A stretch of DNA of 64,000 nucleotides from Mycobacterium triplex. GTDB lineage: Bacteria > Actinomycetota > Actinomycetes > Mycobacteriales > Mycobacteriaceae. Of this stretch, positions 35,673 to 45,743 are shown piece after piece. Every line of letters begins with the position of its first letter. Position 1 is the first letter of the stretch. The notes under the pieces were generated by a model. It had not been told where the DNA came from. It searched no databases and saw only the letters and a program-made list of their open reading frames with translations. Where the stretch lies: assembly GCF_000689255.1 (NCBI RefSeq), contig NZ_HG964446.1, forward strand, positions 1,168,484 to 1,232,483, read 5' to 3'. A program made the translations under genes and the position numbers.

Positions 35673-36344
35673 GTGGCGCAACCCACGTTTCAGCGCGCGC
35701 GCACCGAAGAGAACAAGCGCCGCCGTGCGGCCGCACTCGTCGAAGCCGCGCGCTCCCTGGCACGCGAGACCGGTGTCGCGTCGGTGACGCTCACCGCCGT
35801 CGCCGGTCGCGCCGGCATTCACTACTCGGCGGTGCGCCGGTATTTCACGTCGCACAAAGAGGTCTTGCTCCATCTGGCCGCCGAGGGGTGGGTGCGATGG
35901 TCGGACACGGTGTGCGGGGAGCTGGCCGAGCCGGGCCCGATGTCGGCGGCGCGGGTGGCCGAAACGCTGGCCAACGGGCTGGCGGCCGATCCACTGTTTT
36001 GCGACCTGCTCGCCAACCTGCACCTCCACCTCGAGCATGAAGTGGAGGTCGAGCGGGTTGTCGACATCCGGCGAACGATCTCTGCTGCCGCGGTCGCCCT
36101 CGCCGACGGCATCGAGCGCGCACTGCCCGGGCTCGGCCGTTCCGGTGCGTTCGACAGCATGATCGCCGCCTACTCGTTGGCCGCCGCCTTCTGGCAGATC
36201 GCCAACCCGCCGGAGCGGCTCGCCGATGCCTACGCCGACGAGCCGGAGGCCGCGCGGCCCGACGAGTGGAATATCGAATTCGCCCCCGCCCTCACCCGGG
36301 TGCTCACCGCCACCTGCATCGGTCTTCTCGCCGAATCGCCATGA
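35673..36344 (+). CDS. TetR-family regulator upstream of mmpS/mmpL
   Basis: A 223-residue TetR regulator. Its DNA-binding domain includes VTLTAVAGRAGIHYSAVRRYF (given in part) at about residues 38-58, and the helical C-terminal domain ends in LTRVLTATCIGLLAESP. GTG at 35673 is chosen because the HTH begins directly after it and the upstream codons are inside the operators. It reads toward the mmpS-mmpL genes, which it may control. In M. tuberculosis a TetR gene (Rv0452) is divergent from mmpS4-mmpL4, so the arrangement differs here. The ligand is unknown. Confidence 0.87.
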   Translation: MAQPTFQRARTEENKRRRAAALVEAARSLARETGVASVTLTAVAGRAGIHYSAVRRYFTSHKEVLLHLAAEGWVRWSDTVCGELAEPGPMSAARVAETLANGLAADPLFCDLLANLHLHLEHEVEVERVVDIRRTISAAAVALADGIERALPGLGRSGAFDSMIAAYSLAAAFWQIANPPERLADAYADEPEAARPDEWNIEFAPALTRVLTATCIGLLAESP

Positions 36345-36535
36345 GCAGAAAGCGGATTGGGATGTGCGAACTCGCCGCCATCGCACCGATGGCAAATCCG
36401 GACCGGCCCGGCGCGCGCCGCAAGGCGCGTTTACGATACTTAGCGCACCAAAGCAAACGGTGCGAGGCTTGCGGGGGCCCGGCCATGGCTAAAGCACTCG
36501 GAAGAGCGGTTGCTCGCTCGGTAAGTGGAAGGTGA
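36341..36535 (+). CDS. Possible small basic protein (doubtful)
   Basis: An open frame of 64 codons starts with ATGA overlap on the TetR stop and ends five bases before the mmpS GTG. The product would be basic (many Arg/Lys) with a single CEACGG pair of cysteines. Coupling to its neighbours is the only positive sign. Composition looks like intergenic sequence and I recognise no homologue, so it may not be real. Confidence 0.22.
   Translation: MSRKRIGMCELAAIAPMANPDRPGARRKARLRYLAHQSKRCEACGGPAMAKALGRAVARSVSGR
36444..36464. promoter_or_regulatory. Inverted hexamer repeat before mmpS
   Basis: CGCACC, nine bases, GGTGCG lies 76 bp before the mmpS GTG. The spacing would suit a dimeric regulator such as the upstream TetR protein. 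No IdeR iron box is visible in the same gap. Confidence 0.3.
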
Positions 36536-36539
36536 TTGG

Positions 36540-36983
36540 GTGGCAAAGGCTCCTGTTGCCAACGCGGTGAGGCGACTGTGGATCGTCCTCGTGATCGTCG
36601 TCGTGATCGCGGTGGCATCGTTCTGCGTCCTGCGCCTGCGCTCCTTCTTCGGCAATCACGACACGTCGGGGATCGGTAACAGCAGCCTGGATGACATCAA
36701 GCCGTTCAACCCCAAGCACGTGGTCTACAAGGTGTGGGGGTCCGGGTCCACGGCGAATATCAACTATCTGGACATCAATGCCCAGCCGCGGCGAACAGAC
36801 AACGTGCCGCTGCCCTGGACGCTCTCGGTCACCACCACGCTGCCGTCGGTCAGCGTCAACGTGGTCGCACAAACCGATGGAGACCAGATCGGCTGCCAGA
36901 TCATCGTGAACGACGTAGTCAAGGACGAAAGGTCGGTCACCGGCGTGAACGCTGAAACCTTTTGCATAGTGAAGTCCGCATGA
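36540..36983 (+). CDS. mmpS4: MmpS-family membrane accessory protein (MmpS4-like)
   Basis: A 147-residue MmpS protein: an N-terminal transmembrane anchor (about residues 12-34), then a beta-sandwich exposed outside the membrane. The [19 protein letters not shown] segment, the buried IGCQI cysteine and the terminal ETFCIVKSA match MmpS4/MmpS5 proteins. MmpS4 works with MmpL4 in siderophore export and in lipid or glycopeptidolipid transport in other species. GTG at 36540 is preferred over a GTG at 36525 because GGAAGG serves as its ribosome site. It is coupled to mmpL by ATGA. MmpS4 versus another MmpS is by resemblance. Confidence 0.85.
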   Translation: MAKAPVANAVRRLWIVLVIVVVIAVASFCVLRLRSFFGNHDTSGIGNSSLDDIKPFNPKHVVYKVWGSGSTANINYLDINAQPRRTDNVPLPWTLSVTTTLPSVSVNVVAQTDGDQIGCQIIVNDVVKDERSVTGVNAETFCIVKSA

Positions 36984-39934
36984 CCGACAACCGGGCCGTC
37001 GGGCTTCCGCACATGCCGTTTTTCGCGCGGACGGTGTACAAGTTCGCGCCGCTGATCGTCCTGGGTTGGGTCGGGCTGGTCGTCTGCCTGTCCATGTTCG
37101 TGCCCGACCTGGAAACGGTCGGCAAGCAGCACACCGTGCCGATGAGCCCGAAAGAGGCGGCCTCGATGCAGGCGACGCAGCGGGTCGGCAAGGTGTTCAA
37201 CGAATTCACCAGCGACAGCGCGATCATGATCCTGCTCGAGGGCGACAAGCCGCTGGGCGACGATGCGCACCACTTCTACGACCAGCTGGTCAAGAAGCTC
37301 GAAGCGGACACCACGCACGTCGAGCACGTCCAGGACTTCTGGGGCGATCCGCTGACGGCGGCCGGCTCACAGAGCTCGGACGGCAAGGCCGCCTACGTGC
37401 AGGTGTACCTCCGGGGCAACCAGGGCGAGACCAAGGCCAATGACTCGGTCCGATCGGTGCGCCGGCTGGTGGACGAGACGCCTCCGCCGCCCGGGGTGAA
37501 GGCGTATGTGACCGGTGCGGCGGCCCTGACCGCCGACCAGTCGGCGGCCGGCGACAAGGGCGTCATCCTGGTCACCCTGCTCACCTTCGTCGTGATCATC
37601 ATCATGTTGCTGTGGGTGTACCGCTCGTTCGTCACCATGTTCGTCACCCTGCTGATGGTGGTGCTCGAACTGTTCGCGGCCCGGCAGGTGGTCGCGTTTC
37701 TGGCGCACAACGAGATCATCGGCCTGTCGACCTTCGCCGTGAACCTGCTGGTGTTGATGGTGATCGCGGCCAGCACCGACTACGCCATCTTCGTGCTGGG
37801 CAGGTATCAGGAGGCACGATCGGCCGGCGAGGACCGAGAACAGGCCTTCTTCACCATGTTTCACGGCACCGCCCACGTGGTGTTGGGCTCCGGCCTGACC
37901 ATCGCCGGAGCGATGTATTGCCTCAGCTTCACCCGCCTTCCGTACTTCCAGAGCCTCGGCGTCCCGTGCGCGGTGGGGACGCTCGTCGCCGTGCTCGCGG
38001 CGCTCACGCTGGGCCCGGCCATCCTGGCGGTCGGCAGCCGCGGTCGCTTCCACCTGTTCGACCCCAAACGCAAGATGCGGACCCGGGGCTGGCGGCGCGT
38101 GGGCACCGCCATCGTCCGGTGGCCGGGGCCGATCCTGGGCGTGTCGATCGGCATCGCGCTGATCGGCCTGCTGGCGCTGCCCGGGTACAAGACGAACTAC
38201 GACAACCGCCAGTACCTGCCGGCGAGCACGAAGGCGGTCGTCGGATATGAGGCCGCGGAGCGGCATTTCTCCAACGCCCGGATGAACCCGGAACTGCTGT
38301 TGATCGAGACCGATCACGACATGCGCAATCCGGCAAACATGTTGGTGCTGGACCGAATTGCCAGGGGGGTCTTCCACATCCCCGGCGTCGCCCGCGTCCA
38401 GACGATCACCAGGCCGCTGGGAGCGCCGATCGAGCACACGTCGATCCCGTTCCAGATCAGCATGCAGAACACGACGCAGGTGGAAAACCAGGAGTACATG
38501 AAGAAGCGGATGGCCGACATGCTCAAGCAGGCCGACGCGATGCAGATGTCCATCGACACGATGCAGCGCATGTACGACATCACGTCGAGGATGGCCGCGG
38601 TCACCCACCACATGGACGGCCTCACGCACGAAATGCTGGATGTGACAAGCAATATGCGTGACGAGATCGCGAACTTCGACGACTTCTTCCGGCCAATCCG
38701 CAGCTACTTCTATTGGGAGAAGCACTGTTTCGACATTCCGGTGTGCTGGTCGCTGCGATCCATCCTGGATGCCCTCGACGGCCTGGATCAGATCGTCGAA
38801 AAGTTCCAGTACCTGTCGAATGACATTGGGCAGCTTGATGCCTTGCTGCCGCAGATGCTGGCGCAGATGCCGCCGATGATCGCGACGATGTCGACGATGA
38901 AGCAGATGATGCTGACCATGCACAGCTCGATGAACTCGATGTATGACCAGATGGACATCATGAGCCAGAACTCGACCGCCATGGGTCAGGCATTCGATGC
39001 GGCCAAGAACGACGACTCGTTCTACATTCCGCCGGAGGTCTTCGACAACCCGGACTTCAAGCGCGGTCTGAAGATGTTCCTGTCGCCCGACGGCCACGCC
39101 GCCCGGTTCATCATTTCGCACGACGTCCCTCCGGCGACGCCCGAAGGCATTTCGCACGTCGACCCGATCAAGCTGGCGGCGAAGGAAGCCATCAAGGGAA
39201 CGCCACTGGAGGGCGCCAAGATCTGGCTGGGCGGCACGGCCGCCGTCTACAAGGACATGCGAGACGGATCCAAGTACGACCTGATGATCGCCGGGATTTC
39301 GGCGGCCAGCCTGATCCTGATCATCATGCTGATCATCACCCGCAGCCTCGTCGCGGCGATCACCATCGTGGGCACCGTGTTGCTTTCGTTGGGGGCGTCG
39401 TTCGGCCTCTCGGTGCTGGTCTGGCAGGACATCCTGGGCATCGAACTGCACTGGATGGTGCTGGCGATGTCGGTCATCCTGCTGTTGGCGGTGGGATCCG
39501 ACTACAACCTGCTGCTGGTGTCCCGGTTCAAAGAGGAGATCCACGCGGGGCTGAAGACCGGAATCATCCGGTCGATGGCCGGCACCGGCGCTGTGGTGAC
39601 CTCGGCCGGTCTGGTGTTCGCCGCGACCATGGCGACGTTTGCGATCAGCCCGCTGCGCGTGATGGGGCAGGTCGGAACGACCATCGCCCTGGGTCTGTTG
39701 TTCGACACCCTGATCGTGCGCTCGTTCATGATGCCGTCGGTCGCGGCGTTGATGGGTCGCTGGTTCTGGTGGCCGACTCAGGTGCGCACCCGTCCGGCCA
39801 GTCAGATGCTGCGGCCCTACGGGCCCCGTCCGGCGGTTCGCTCACTGCTCAATGAACCCCTGCTGGTGCCCAGCAATGGTTACTCGACCAACGGGGAGGC
39901 GGCCAGAACCGATCGCTTCCCGGCGCACTACTGA
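36980..39934 (+). CDS. mmpL4: MmpL-family RND transporter (MmpL4-like)
   Basis: A 984-residue RND-superfamily transporter with twelve predicted helices, two large periplasmic domains and proton-relay regions [17 protein letters not shown] in the first half and [17 protein letters not shown] in the second (Asp-Tyr pairs). The second periplasmic domain carries a long methionine-rich coiled-coil hairpin (about residues 500-680) typical of MmpL4/MmpL5. Segments such as [13 protein letters not shown] and MGRWFWWP are near-diagnostic for the MmpL4 subgroup. In M. tuberculosis MmpL4-MmpS4 export mycobactins. On the plus strand here, opposite to Rv0450c relative to its neighbours. Confidence 0.9.
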   Translation: MTDNRAVGLPHMPFFARTVYKFAPLIVLGWVGLVVCLSMFVPDLETVGKQHTVPMSPKEAASMQATQRVGKVFNEFTSDSAIMILLEGDKPLGDDAHHFYDQLVKKLEADTTHVEHVQDFWGDPLTAAGSQSSDGKAAYVQVYLRGNQGETKANDSVRSVRRLVDETPPPPGVKAYVTGAAALTADQSAAGDKGVILVTLLTFVVIIIMLLWVYRSFVTMFVTLLMVVLELFAARQVVAFLAHNEIIGLSTFAVNLLVLMVIAASTDYAIFVLGRYQEARSAGEDREQAFFTMFHGTAHVVLGSGLTIAGAMYCLSFTRLPYFQSLGVPCAVGTLVAVLAALTLGPAILAVGSRGRFHLFDPKRKMRTRGWRRVGTAIVRWPGPILGVSIGIALIGLLALPGYKTNYDNRQYLPASTKAVVGYEAAERHFSNARMNPELLLIETDHDMRNPANMLVLDRIARGVFHIPGVARVQTITRPLGAPIEHTSIPFQISMQNTTQVENQEYMKKRMADMLKQADAMQMSIDTMQRMYDITSRMAAVTHHMDGLTHEMLDVTSNMRDEIANFDDFFRPIRSYFYWEKHCFDIPVCWSLRSILDALDGLDQIVEKFQYLSNDIGQLDALLPQMLAQMPPMIATMSTMKQMMLTMHSSMNSMYDQMDIMSQNSTAMGQAFDAAKNDDSFYIPPEVFDNPDFKRGLKMFLSPDGHAARFIISHDVPPATPEGISHVDPIKLAAKEAIKGTPLEGAKIWLGGTAAVYKDMRDGSKYDLMIAGISAASLILIIMLIITRSLVAAITIVGTVLLSLGASFGLSVLVWQDILGIELHWMVLAMSVILLLAVGSDYNLLLVSRFKEEIHAGLKTGIIRSMAGTGAVVTSAGLVFAATMATFAISPLRVMGQVGTTIALGLLFDTLIVRSFMMPSVAALMGRWFWWPTQVRTRPASQMLRPYGPRPAVRSLLNEPLLVPSNGYSTNGEAARTDRFPAHY

Positions 39935-39938
39935 CGGA

Positions 39939-40217
39939 TTACAGCGCCACCACTTGGGGCAGCACGTCGTTCGCCTCGGGCACCGGCTCGCCGCAGGTGC
40001 GGCAGTGCGTGCTCGGGTAGCGGCGCAGCCGTCCGACCTTCACCCGCGCCTCGGGCTCGACGTGCTGTCCACGAACCACACACAGCATGTCGACGAGCAG
40101 GCCCGCCTCGCGGGCGTGCACGTGCACGATACGGGTCGTCGGGGCGTCGGAGTCGCCGACGAGGTCACGCCAGTCGAGGGCCGAGGCGGCGGTCGTGGCC
40201 GGGGTCGCGGTGCGCAT
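39939..40217 (-). CDS. Small zinc-ribbon-like hypothetical protein
   Basis: A 92-residue protein, ATG at 40217. The N-terminal two thirds contain HVHAREAGLLVDMLCVV, and the C-terminus has CRTCGEPVPEANDVLP, a half zinc ribbon; with an earlier Cys and His it might bind one metal. It converges on mmpL with only four bases between stops. I recognise no family. Its start is 92 bp from the terminator that closes the Rv0455c-like gene. Confidence 0.6.
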   Translation of the reverse strand: MRTATPATTAASALDWRDLVGDSDAPTTRIVHVHAREAGLLVDMLCVVRGQHVEPEARVKVGRLRRYPSTHCRTCGEPVPEANDVLPQVVAL

Positions 40218-40308
40218 GGTCACAACTATTCCCCGAGGGCCGATCACCAAACATCCACCGAACGGGCCGACAACGGATGATTTGGCTGTCCGCCGATCGG
40301 GGGACGAA

Positions 40309-40347
40309 AAGCAGTTAACCCCGGGCGGGGCCCGGGGCTAACTGCTT
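40309..40347 (-). terminator. Strong hairpin terminator after the Rv0455c-like gene
   Basis: Two 18-base arms (40309-40326 and 40330-40347) pair with one mismatch around a three-base loop. On the minus strand the stem ends in CTGCTT followed by TTCG, a short T-run, 14 bases after the stop at 40361. Confidence 0.85.
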
Positions 40348-40360
40348 GTGAGAGCGGGGA

Positions 40361-40813
40361 TTACGCCCAGTTCCACACCGACATGTCGCCGGCCGGGTAC
40401 TGCGCGCAGGCGTCGGTGGCCTTGGCCACGACACCCTTGTTGTTGAAGAAGATCTTCATGTGGTTGGGCCAGGCCACCCACAGCGGGTCGGAGACCGGCG
40501 CGTAGAAGTTCTCGGAGTAGCCGCGGCGGTCCTGCGGCGACAGGGAGTAGAACCAGTGTGCCTTGTCGATCGTCGCCTGCTGGACGTTCGGGTGGTTGTT
40601 GAAGTCGATCATGTACCGCTGGTAGTACACCGGGCTGGTGTCGCGGGTGGCGGCGAGGATCTGCTCGGCGTCACACGTGGTGTTGATCATCCGGCGGGGG
40701 ATCGGGAAGTCCTCCGTGGAGTCCGCCACCGCGGTCTGCGGGACGGCCAGAGCGGCCATACCCATGGCAAGGAAAACAGCGCCTGCGCGCAGGCACGAAC
40801 TCAGCCGAGACAT
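40361..40813 (-). CDS. Secreted protein, Rv0455c-like (siderophore export factor)
   Basis: A 150-residue exported protein. A signal peptide (1-30, cleavage after TAVA) precedes a helical domain of 120 residues with just two cysteines, Cys47 and Cys136, likely joined in a disulfide. The whole sequence, including [19 protein letters not shown] (part), matches M. tuberculosis Rv0455c (148 aa), reported to be required for export of mycobactin siderophores together with MmpS4/MmpL4. Its place next to the mmpS-mmpL genes supports one export module. It has its own terminator and a 64-bp upstream gap with no evident iron box. Confidence 0.9.
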   Translation of the reverse strand: MSRLSSCLRAGAVFLAMGMAALAVPQTAVADSTEDFPIPRRMINTTCDAEQILAATRDTSPVYYQRYMIDFNNHPNVQQATIDKAHWFYSLSPQDRRGYSENFYAPVSDPLWVAWPNHMKIFFNNKGVVAKATDACAQYPAGDMSVWNWA

Positions 40814-40877
40814 AGTCGTAACGGTAGCACTTCGGGCGGACTGCGGGCGAGTCTTGGTCGACTTTTAGGCCGTCTTA

Positions 40878-41786
40878 TTAGCTATCGCCATCAGGGACGA
40901 TGACGTGCGACGGGTCGGGCCGCAGGTCCGGCGGAGCCTGACTGTAGTCGCCGAACGGGCCGTCGCGACGCGCCACCGCGGCCCGAACCCCCTGAGTTTC
41001 GGCGCTGTTGATGAAGCCGAGCGCATCGGGGGTATTGCGCATCAGGCCGTCCAGGATGCCGCCCAGCGTCTGGGTCGAGGCCAGCCCCATGTTCTCGTAG
41101 GCCTGGTTGACAATCAGCTTCTGCGCCTGCAGCTGCGACAACGGGATCTGCGCCAGCTCGGCGGCGATCTCGGCAACCCGCGCCTCGAGGCGTTCGAACG
41201 GTACCGCCTCGTTGATCAGCTCGATCTCGGCGGCCTGTGCCCCGGACAGCGGTCGGCCGGTCAGCGAATGCCACTTGGCCTTTGCCAGGCTCAACCGGTA
41301 CAGCCACATGCCGGTCAGGTAGGCCCCCCACATCCGGCTGTACGGGGTGCCGATCACCGCGTCTTCGCTGGCGACGATGATGTCGGCGCACAGCGCGTAG
41401 TCGCTGGCCCCGCCCACGCACCAGCCGTGCACCTGCGCGATCACCGGCTTGGACGCCCGCCAGATGGCCATGAACTTCTGCGTCGGCCCGGTCTCGCGGG
41501 CGCTGACCATCGCGAAATCCTTGCCCGGATCCCACTTGCCGTCGGTCATCATGGATTCGCCCCAGTGCTGGAAGCCGCCACCGAAGTCGTAGCCGCCGGA
41601 GAACGCCCGGCCCGCGCCGCGCAACACGATGACCTTGATCCCCGGATCCCGCTCGGCCCGGCCGATGGCGGCCTCGATCTCGTCGGGCATCGGCGGCACG
41701 ATCGTGTTGAGGTGCTCGGGGCGGTTCAGCGTGATGGTGGCGACCGGGCCGGCCGTCCTGTACAGCAAGGTCTCGAAATCGGACAT
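40878..41786 (-). CDS. echA2: Enoyl-CoA hydratase/isomerase family protein EchA2
   Basis: A 302-residue crotonase. The first oxyanion-hole loop is GAGRAFSGGYDFGG (about residues 56-69) and the second VHGWCVGGASDYALCADI (about 120-137). The position of the first catalytic Glu of true hydratases reads Asp in GGASDYAL, so hydratase activity may be weak or replaced by another crotonase reaction. The C-terminal helices are longer than in a minimal 260-aa crotonase. The position and size agree with Rv0456c. Confidence 0.9.
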   Translation of the reverse strand: MSDFETLLYRTAGPVATITLNRPEHLNTIVPPMPDEIEAAIGRAERDPGIKVIVLRGAGRAFSGGYDFGGGFQHWGESMMTDGKWDPGKDFAMVSARETGPTQKFMAIWRASKPVIAQVHGWCVGGASDYALCADIIVASEDAVIGTPYSRMWGAYLTGMWLYRLSLAKAKWHSLTGRPLSGAQAAEIELINEAVPFERLEARVAEIAAELAQIPLSQLQAQKLIVNQAYENMGLASTQTLGGILDGLMRNTPDALGFINSAETQGVRAAVARRDGPFGDYSQAPPDLRPDPSHVIVPDGDS

Positions 41787-41801
41787 AGCCCCCAGTGTGG
41801 G

Positions 41802-42128
41802 CTAGCGCTCGTCGACGGGCGGGTCCGGTTCGCGGTTTTCGGGCGTCGAGGCGTAGATCTGGTCGCCGATCTTCAGGTACGGCGTGGTGAAGTAGGCGGT
41901 GCTCAGCACCAGCGTGCTGAAGATCAGCGTGGTGATGACGGCGTTCGGCCAGAGCCGTCCCGTTCCGAAGCCGAACAGCACGATGCCCAGCGCCGAGGTC
42001 CCCCAGTAGAAGTAGCGGCCCTTGCGGCGCTGCGAGATAAAACGAAAACGTGCCTGCGCCCAGCCGGCCAGGATCAGGATCAGGCCGGCGATGACCATGC
42101 CGAATTCGATGATGTCGAGGATCTTCAC
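41802..42128 (-). CDS. Small membrane protein with two or three helices
   Basis: A 108-residue protein. Hydrophobic stretches lie at about residues 8-25, 43-60 and 64-80, with a basic RFRFISQRRKGRYFYWG loop between the first and second, and a charged C-terminus. The GTG start overlaps the peptidase stop as GTGA, so the two are coupled. No family is recognised. It does not correspond to the mazF1 annotated near this place in M. tuberculosis. Confidence 0.7.
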   Translation of the reverse strand: MKILDIIEFGMVIAGLILILAGWAQARFRFISQRRKGRYFYWGTSALGIVLFGFGTGRLWPNAVITTLIFSTLVLSTAYFTTPYLKIGDQIYASTPENREPDPPVDER

Positions 42129-44161
42129 GGTTGGCCTCCCAGCGTCTGCCACAAAAACGAATAACTCAGCGCCGACTTGAACGCGGCTTGCTCGTTGTCG
42201 GCCGCGCCGGCGTGCCCGCCCTCGATGTTCTCGTACAACCAAACCCGATGGCCCGCGGCCTGCAGTGCCGCGACCATCTTGCGGGCGTGGCCGGGATGCA
42301 CCCGGTCATCACGGGTGGACGTGGTGAACAACACCGGCGGGTAATGACGCGTCGCCGAAATATTCTGGTACGGAGAATATTTGGAGATGAACTCCCAGTC
42401 GTCGGGGTTGTCGGGGTCGCCGTACTCGGCCACCCACGACGCGCCGGCCAGCAACAGGTGGTAGCGCTTCATGTCCAGCAGCGGCACGTCGCAGACCAGC
42501 GCGCCGAATTTCTCCGGGTACTTGGTCAGCATGATGCCCATCAGCAGGCCGCCGTTGCTGCCGCCCTGGGCGCCGAGCTGCTCGACGGTCGTGATGCCGC
42601 GTTTCACCAAATCGTCTGCCACCGCGGCGAAATCCTCGTCGACCTTATGCCGGTTCTCACGCATCGCCTGGGTATGCCAGCGCGGTCCGTACTCGCCCCC
42701 GCCGCGAATGTTGGCCATCACGTAAGTGCCGCCGCGGGCCAGCCACAACCGGCCCAACACCCCGCTGTACCCGGGTGTCCTGGAGGACTCGAATCCGCCG
42801 TAGCCGCCCAGCAGGGTGGGGCCGGGCCCTTCGACGGCGCGTGAGCGCACGACGAAGTACGGGATCAACGTCGCGTCCTTGGACGGCACGAAATACTGCT
42901 TCACGTCCAGGTTTTCGGCATCGAAGAAGCCGGGGGCGGATTTGATCCGTTCGAGTCCGCCGGCGCCGGTGCCGCGCATCAGCTGCGAGGGCATATCGAA
43001 TCCGCTTGAGTCCAAGAAGAACTCGTCGCCGGTGTGGTCGGCGGCCGCGACCATCGTGTTGGTCGCCGGCGGGATCCCGGCGATCTCTTCACGTTGCCAG
43101 GTGCCGGGCGTGACGATTTCGACGCGGCTGGCGACGTCGGCCAGCGTGACGAGCAACAGCCGGTCCCGGGTCCACGCAGTCTGATGCAGGCAGGTGTGCG
43201 CGTCGGGCTCGAATACCACTTGCAAATCGACTGCCCCGGAGAGGAATTCGTCATAGTTTGTGGCCAGCAGCGAGCCGGCGGAATAGCTGGTGGCGCCGAC
43301 GGTCCAATCGCTGCGCAGCTCGACCAGCAACCACTCGCGGTGCACCGATATGCTCGCGTCGGTGGGCAGGTCGATGCGGATCAGTTCCGGCCCGCGCACT
43401 TCGTAGGACTCCGTATTCCAGAAGTCGACGGAGCGGTCGGCGAAGCAGCGCACGAAGCCCGGTGTCCGATCGACGTTCGCGCCCGCGCTGACGTCGGTGC
43501 GCGTCCCTTCGAAGATCGTCTCGGCCTGGCTCAGCGGGGTGCCGCGGCGCCACCGCTTGACGATGCGCGGATATCCGGATTCGGTCAGCGAGTCGGCGCC
43601 GAAGTCCGTGCCCACCAGCACCGTGTCCGGGTCGGCCCAGCCGATCTGCGACTTGGCTTCCGGCAGGGCGAACCCGTCGGGAATGAATTCGCGTGTGAGC
43701 ATGTCGAATTCGCGCACGATCACCGCGTCCGAGCCACCGCGGGAGAGATTGACCAGTGCGCGGGTGAACTCCGGTTCGATGACGGTGGCCCCGGCCCACA
43801 CCCACTTCTCGTCGTCGGTGCGCCCGAGCTCGTCGACGTCGATCAGCACGTCCCACTCGGGGGAGTCGCTGCGGTAGCTGTCCAGCGTGGTGCGCCGCCA
43901 CAACCCGCGCGGGTTGGCGGCGTCGCGCCAGAAGTTGTACAGGTACTCACCGCGCCGACGCACATAGGGGATGCGGGCGTCGGTGTCGAGAACCTCCAGC
44001 GCCTCGGCGCGCATCCGCTCGAAGTCGGTGTCGCAGAACTGCGCCGTCGTCGGTTCGTTGCGGGCGCGCACCCAATCCAGCGCGTCGGCGGCGGTGACAT
44101 CCTCGAGCCACAGATAGGGGTCGTCGGTGTCTTCGGCGCGCTGCGCAGTCATGGAAGCCAT
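42125..44161 (-). CDS. Prolyl oligopeptidase-family (S9) serine peptidase (Rv0457c orthologue)
   Basis: A 678-residue S9A-type peptidase. The N-terminal 400 residues form the beta-propeller that limits substrate size, beginning with DPYLWLEDVT. The C-terminal alpha/beta hydrolase has the nucleophile in GGSNGGLLMG, the Asp in TSTRDDRVHPGH and the His in IEGGHAGAADN. It cleaves short proline-containing peptides in the cytoplasm; there is no signal peptide. Two Met codons (44161, 44152) could start it. The order echA2-peptidase-aldehyde dehydrogenase follows Rv0456c-Rv0458. Confidence 0.92.
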   Translation of the reverse strand: MASMTAQRAEDTDDPYLWLEDVTAADALDWVRARNEPTTAQFCDTDFERMRAEALEVLDTDARIPYVRRRGEYLYNFWRDAANPRGLWRRTTLDSYRSDSPEWDVLIDVDELGRTDDEKWVWAGATVIEPEFTRALVNLSRGGSDAVIVREFDMLTREFIPDGFALPEAKSQIGWADPDTVLVGTDFGADSLTESGYPRIVKRWRRGTPLSQAETIFEGTRTDVSAGANVDRTPGFVRCFADRSVDFWNTESYEVRGPELIRIDLPTDASISVHREWLLVELRSDWTVGATSYSAGSLLATNYDEFLSGAVDLQVVFEPDAHTCLHQTAWTRDRLLLVTLADVASRVEIVTPGTWQREEIAGIPPATNTMVAAADHTGDEFFLDSSGFDMPSQLMRGTGAGGLERIKSAPGFFDAENLDVKQYFVPSKDATLIPYFVVRSRAVEGPGPTLLGGYGGFESSRTPGYSGVLGRLWLARGGTYVMANIRGGGEYGPRWHTQAMRENRHKVDEDFAAVADDLVKRGITTVEQLGAQGGSNGGLLMGIMLTKYPEKFGALVCDVPLLDMKRYHLLLAGASWVAEYGDPDNPDDWEFISKYSPYQNISATRHYPPVLFTTSTRDDRVHPGHARKMVAALQAAGHRVWLYENIEGGHAGAADNEQAAFKSALSYSFLWQTLGGQP

Positions 44162-44219
44162 TGTGGCCCGAGCGGTAGTGTGAGGTGTATTACAGGTGAA
44201 GCAGAAAGGGAGTCGAGCT

Positions 44220-45743
44220 ATGACTGTCTTCGCACGCCCGGGCTCCAGCGGGGCCCTGATGTCGTATGAATCGCGCTACGACAACTTCATCGGGGGTGAG
44301 TGGGTCGCACCCGCCAAGGGTCTCTACTTCGAGAACCCGACGCCGGTGACCGGCCAAACGTTTTGCGAGGTGGCGCGCTCGGAGGCGGCCGACGTCGACA
44401 AGGCGCTCGACGCCGCGCACGCCGCGGCCCCGGCCTGGGGCAAGACCTCGCCGACCGAGCGGGCGGCGGTACTCAACAAGATCGCGGATCGCATTGAGGC
44501 GAACCGGGATTCGTTGGCGCTGGCCGAGGTGTGGGACAACGGCAAGCCGATCCGCGAGACGCTGGCCGCCGACATCCCGCTGGCCGCCGATCATTTCCGC
44601 TACTTCGCCGCCGCGATCCGTGCCCAGGAGGGCTCGCTGTCGCAGCTCGACGACGACACCGTCGCCTACCACTTCCACGAGCCGCTCGGGGTCGTCGGTC
44701 AGATCATTCCGTGGAACTTCCCGATCCTGATGGGCGCCTGGAAGCTGGCGCCGGCGCTGGCCGCCGGCAACACCGTGGTGCTCAAGCCCGCCGAGCAGAC
44801 CCCGGCGTCGATCCTGTATTTGATGTCGCTGATCGCCGACCTGATCCCGCCCGGTGTGGTCAACATCGTCAACGGATTCGGCGTCGAGGCCGGCAAGCCG
44901 CTGGCGTCCAGCGACCGGATCGCCAAGGTCTCGTTCACCGGGGAGACCACGACGGGCCGGCTGATCATGCAGTACGCGTCGCAGAACCTGATCCCGGTCA
45001 CCCTCGAGCTCGGCGGCAAAAGCCCCAACATCTTCTTCTCCGACGTGATGGCGGCCAACGACAACTTCCAGGACAAGGCCCTCGAGGGCTTCACGATGTT
45101 CGCCCTCAACCAGGGCGAGGTATGCACCTGCCCGTCGCGCAGCCTGATCCAGTCCGACATCTACGACGAGTTCCTGGAGCTGGCCGCGATCCGGACCAAG
45201 GCGGTCCGGCAAGGCGACCCGCTGGACACCGAGACCATGATCGGTTCGCAGGCCTCCAACGATCAGCTGGAAAAGATCTTGTCCTACGTCGAGATCGGCA
45301 AGGGGGAGGGCGCCAAGATCATCACCGGCGGTGAGCGCACCGAGCTCGGCGGCGACCTGTCCGGCGGCTACTACATGCAGCCGACGATCTTTGCCGGCAA
45401 CAACAAGATGCGCGTCTTCCAGGAGGAGATTTTCGGACCGGTGGTGACGGTGACGTCGTTCACCGATTTCGCCGACGCGATGGGGATCGCCAACGACACC
45501 CTCTACGGCCTGGGCGCCGGGGTGTGGAGCCGCGACGGCAACACCGCTTACCGCGCGGGTCGCGAAATCAAGGCCGGCCGGGTGTGGGTGAACTGCTACC
45601 ACGTCTACCCGCCGCATGCGGCGTTCGGTGGCTACAAGCAATCCGGGTTCGGTCGCGAGACACACCAGATGGCGCTCGAGCACTACCAGCAGACCAAGAA
45701 CCTGTTGGTGTCCTACGCCGACAAGGCGCAGGGCTTCTTCTGA
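44220..45743 (+). CDS. Aldehyde dehydrogenase (Rv0458 orthologue)
   Basis: A 507-residue NAD(P)-dependent aldehyde dehydrogenase. The general base Glu263 (TLELGGKSP) and the nucleophile Cys302 in [11 protein letters not shown] are intact; a second cysteine two residues on is typical of acetaldehyde dehydrogenases of the ExaC/AldA type. A strong AAAGGGAG ribosome site precedes the ATG. The next gene, a DUF779 protein, overlaps as TGATG, a pairing seen in many bacteria, so the two likely function together. It probably oxidises acetaldehyde or similar short aldehydes. Confidence 0.93.
   Translation: MTVFARPGSSGALMSYESRYDNFIGGEWVAPAKGLYFENPTPVTGQTFCEVARSEAADVDKALDAAHAAAPAWGKTSPTERAAVLNKIADRIEANRDSLALAEVWDNGKPIRETLAADIPLAADHFRYFAAAIRAQEGSLSQLDDDTVAYHFHEPLGVVGQIIPWNFPILMGAWKLAPALAAGNTVVLKPAEQTPASILYLMSLIADLIPPGVVNIVNGFGVEAGKPLASSDRIAKVSFTGETTTGRLIMQYASQNLIPVTLELGGKSPNIFFSDVMAANDNFQDKALEGFTMFALNQGEVCTCPSRSLIQSDIYDEFLELAAIRTKAVRQGDPLDTETMIGSQASNDQLEKILSYVEIGKGEGAKIITGGERTELGGDLSGGYYMQPTIFAGNNKMRVFQEEIFGPVVTVTSFTDFADAMGIANDTLYGLGAGVWSRDGNTAYRAGREIKAGRVWVNCYHVYPPHAAFGGYKQSGFGRETHQMALEHYQQTKNLLVSYADKAQGFF

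Noticed and set aside
36345..36539. IdeR iron box upstream of mmpS
   Set aside because: No sequence close to TTAGGTTAGGCTAACCTAA is present; only an inverted CGCACC/GGTGCG pair is seen.
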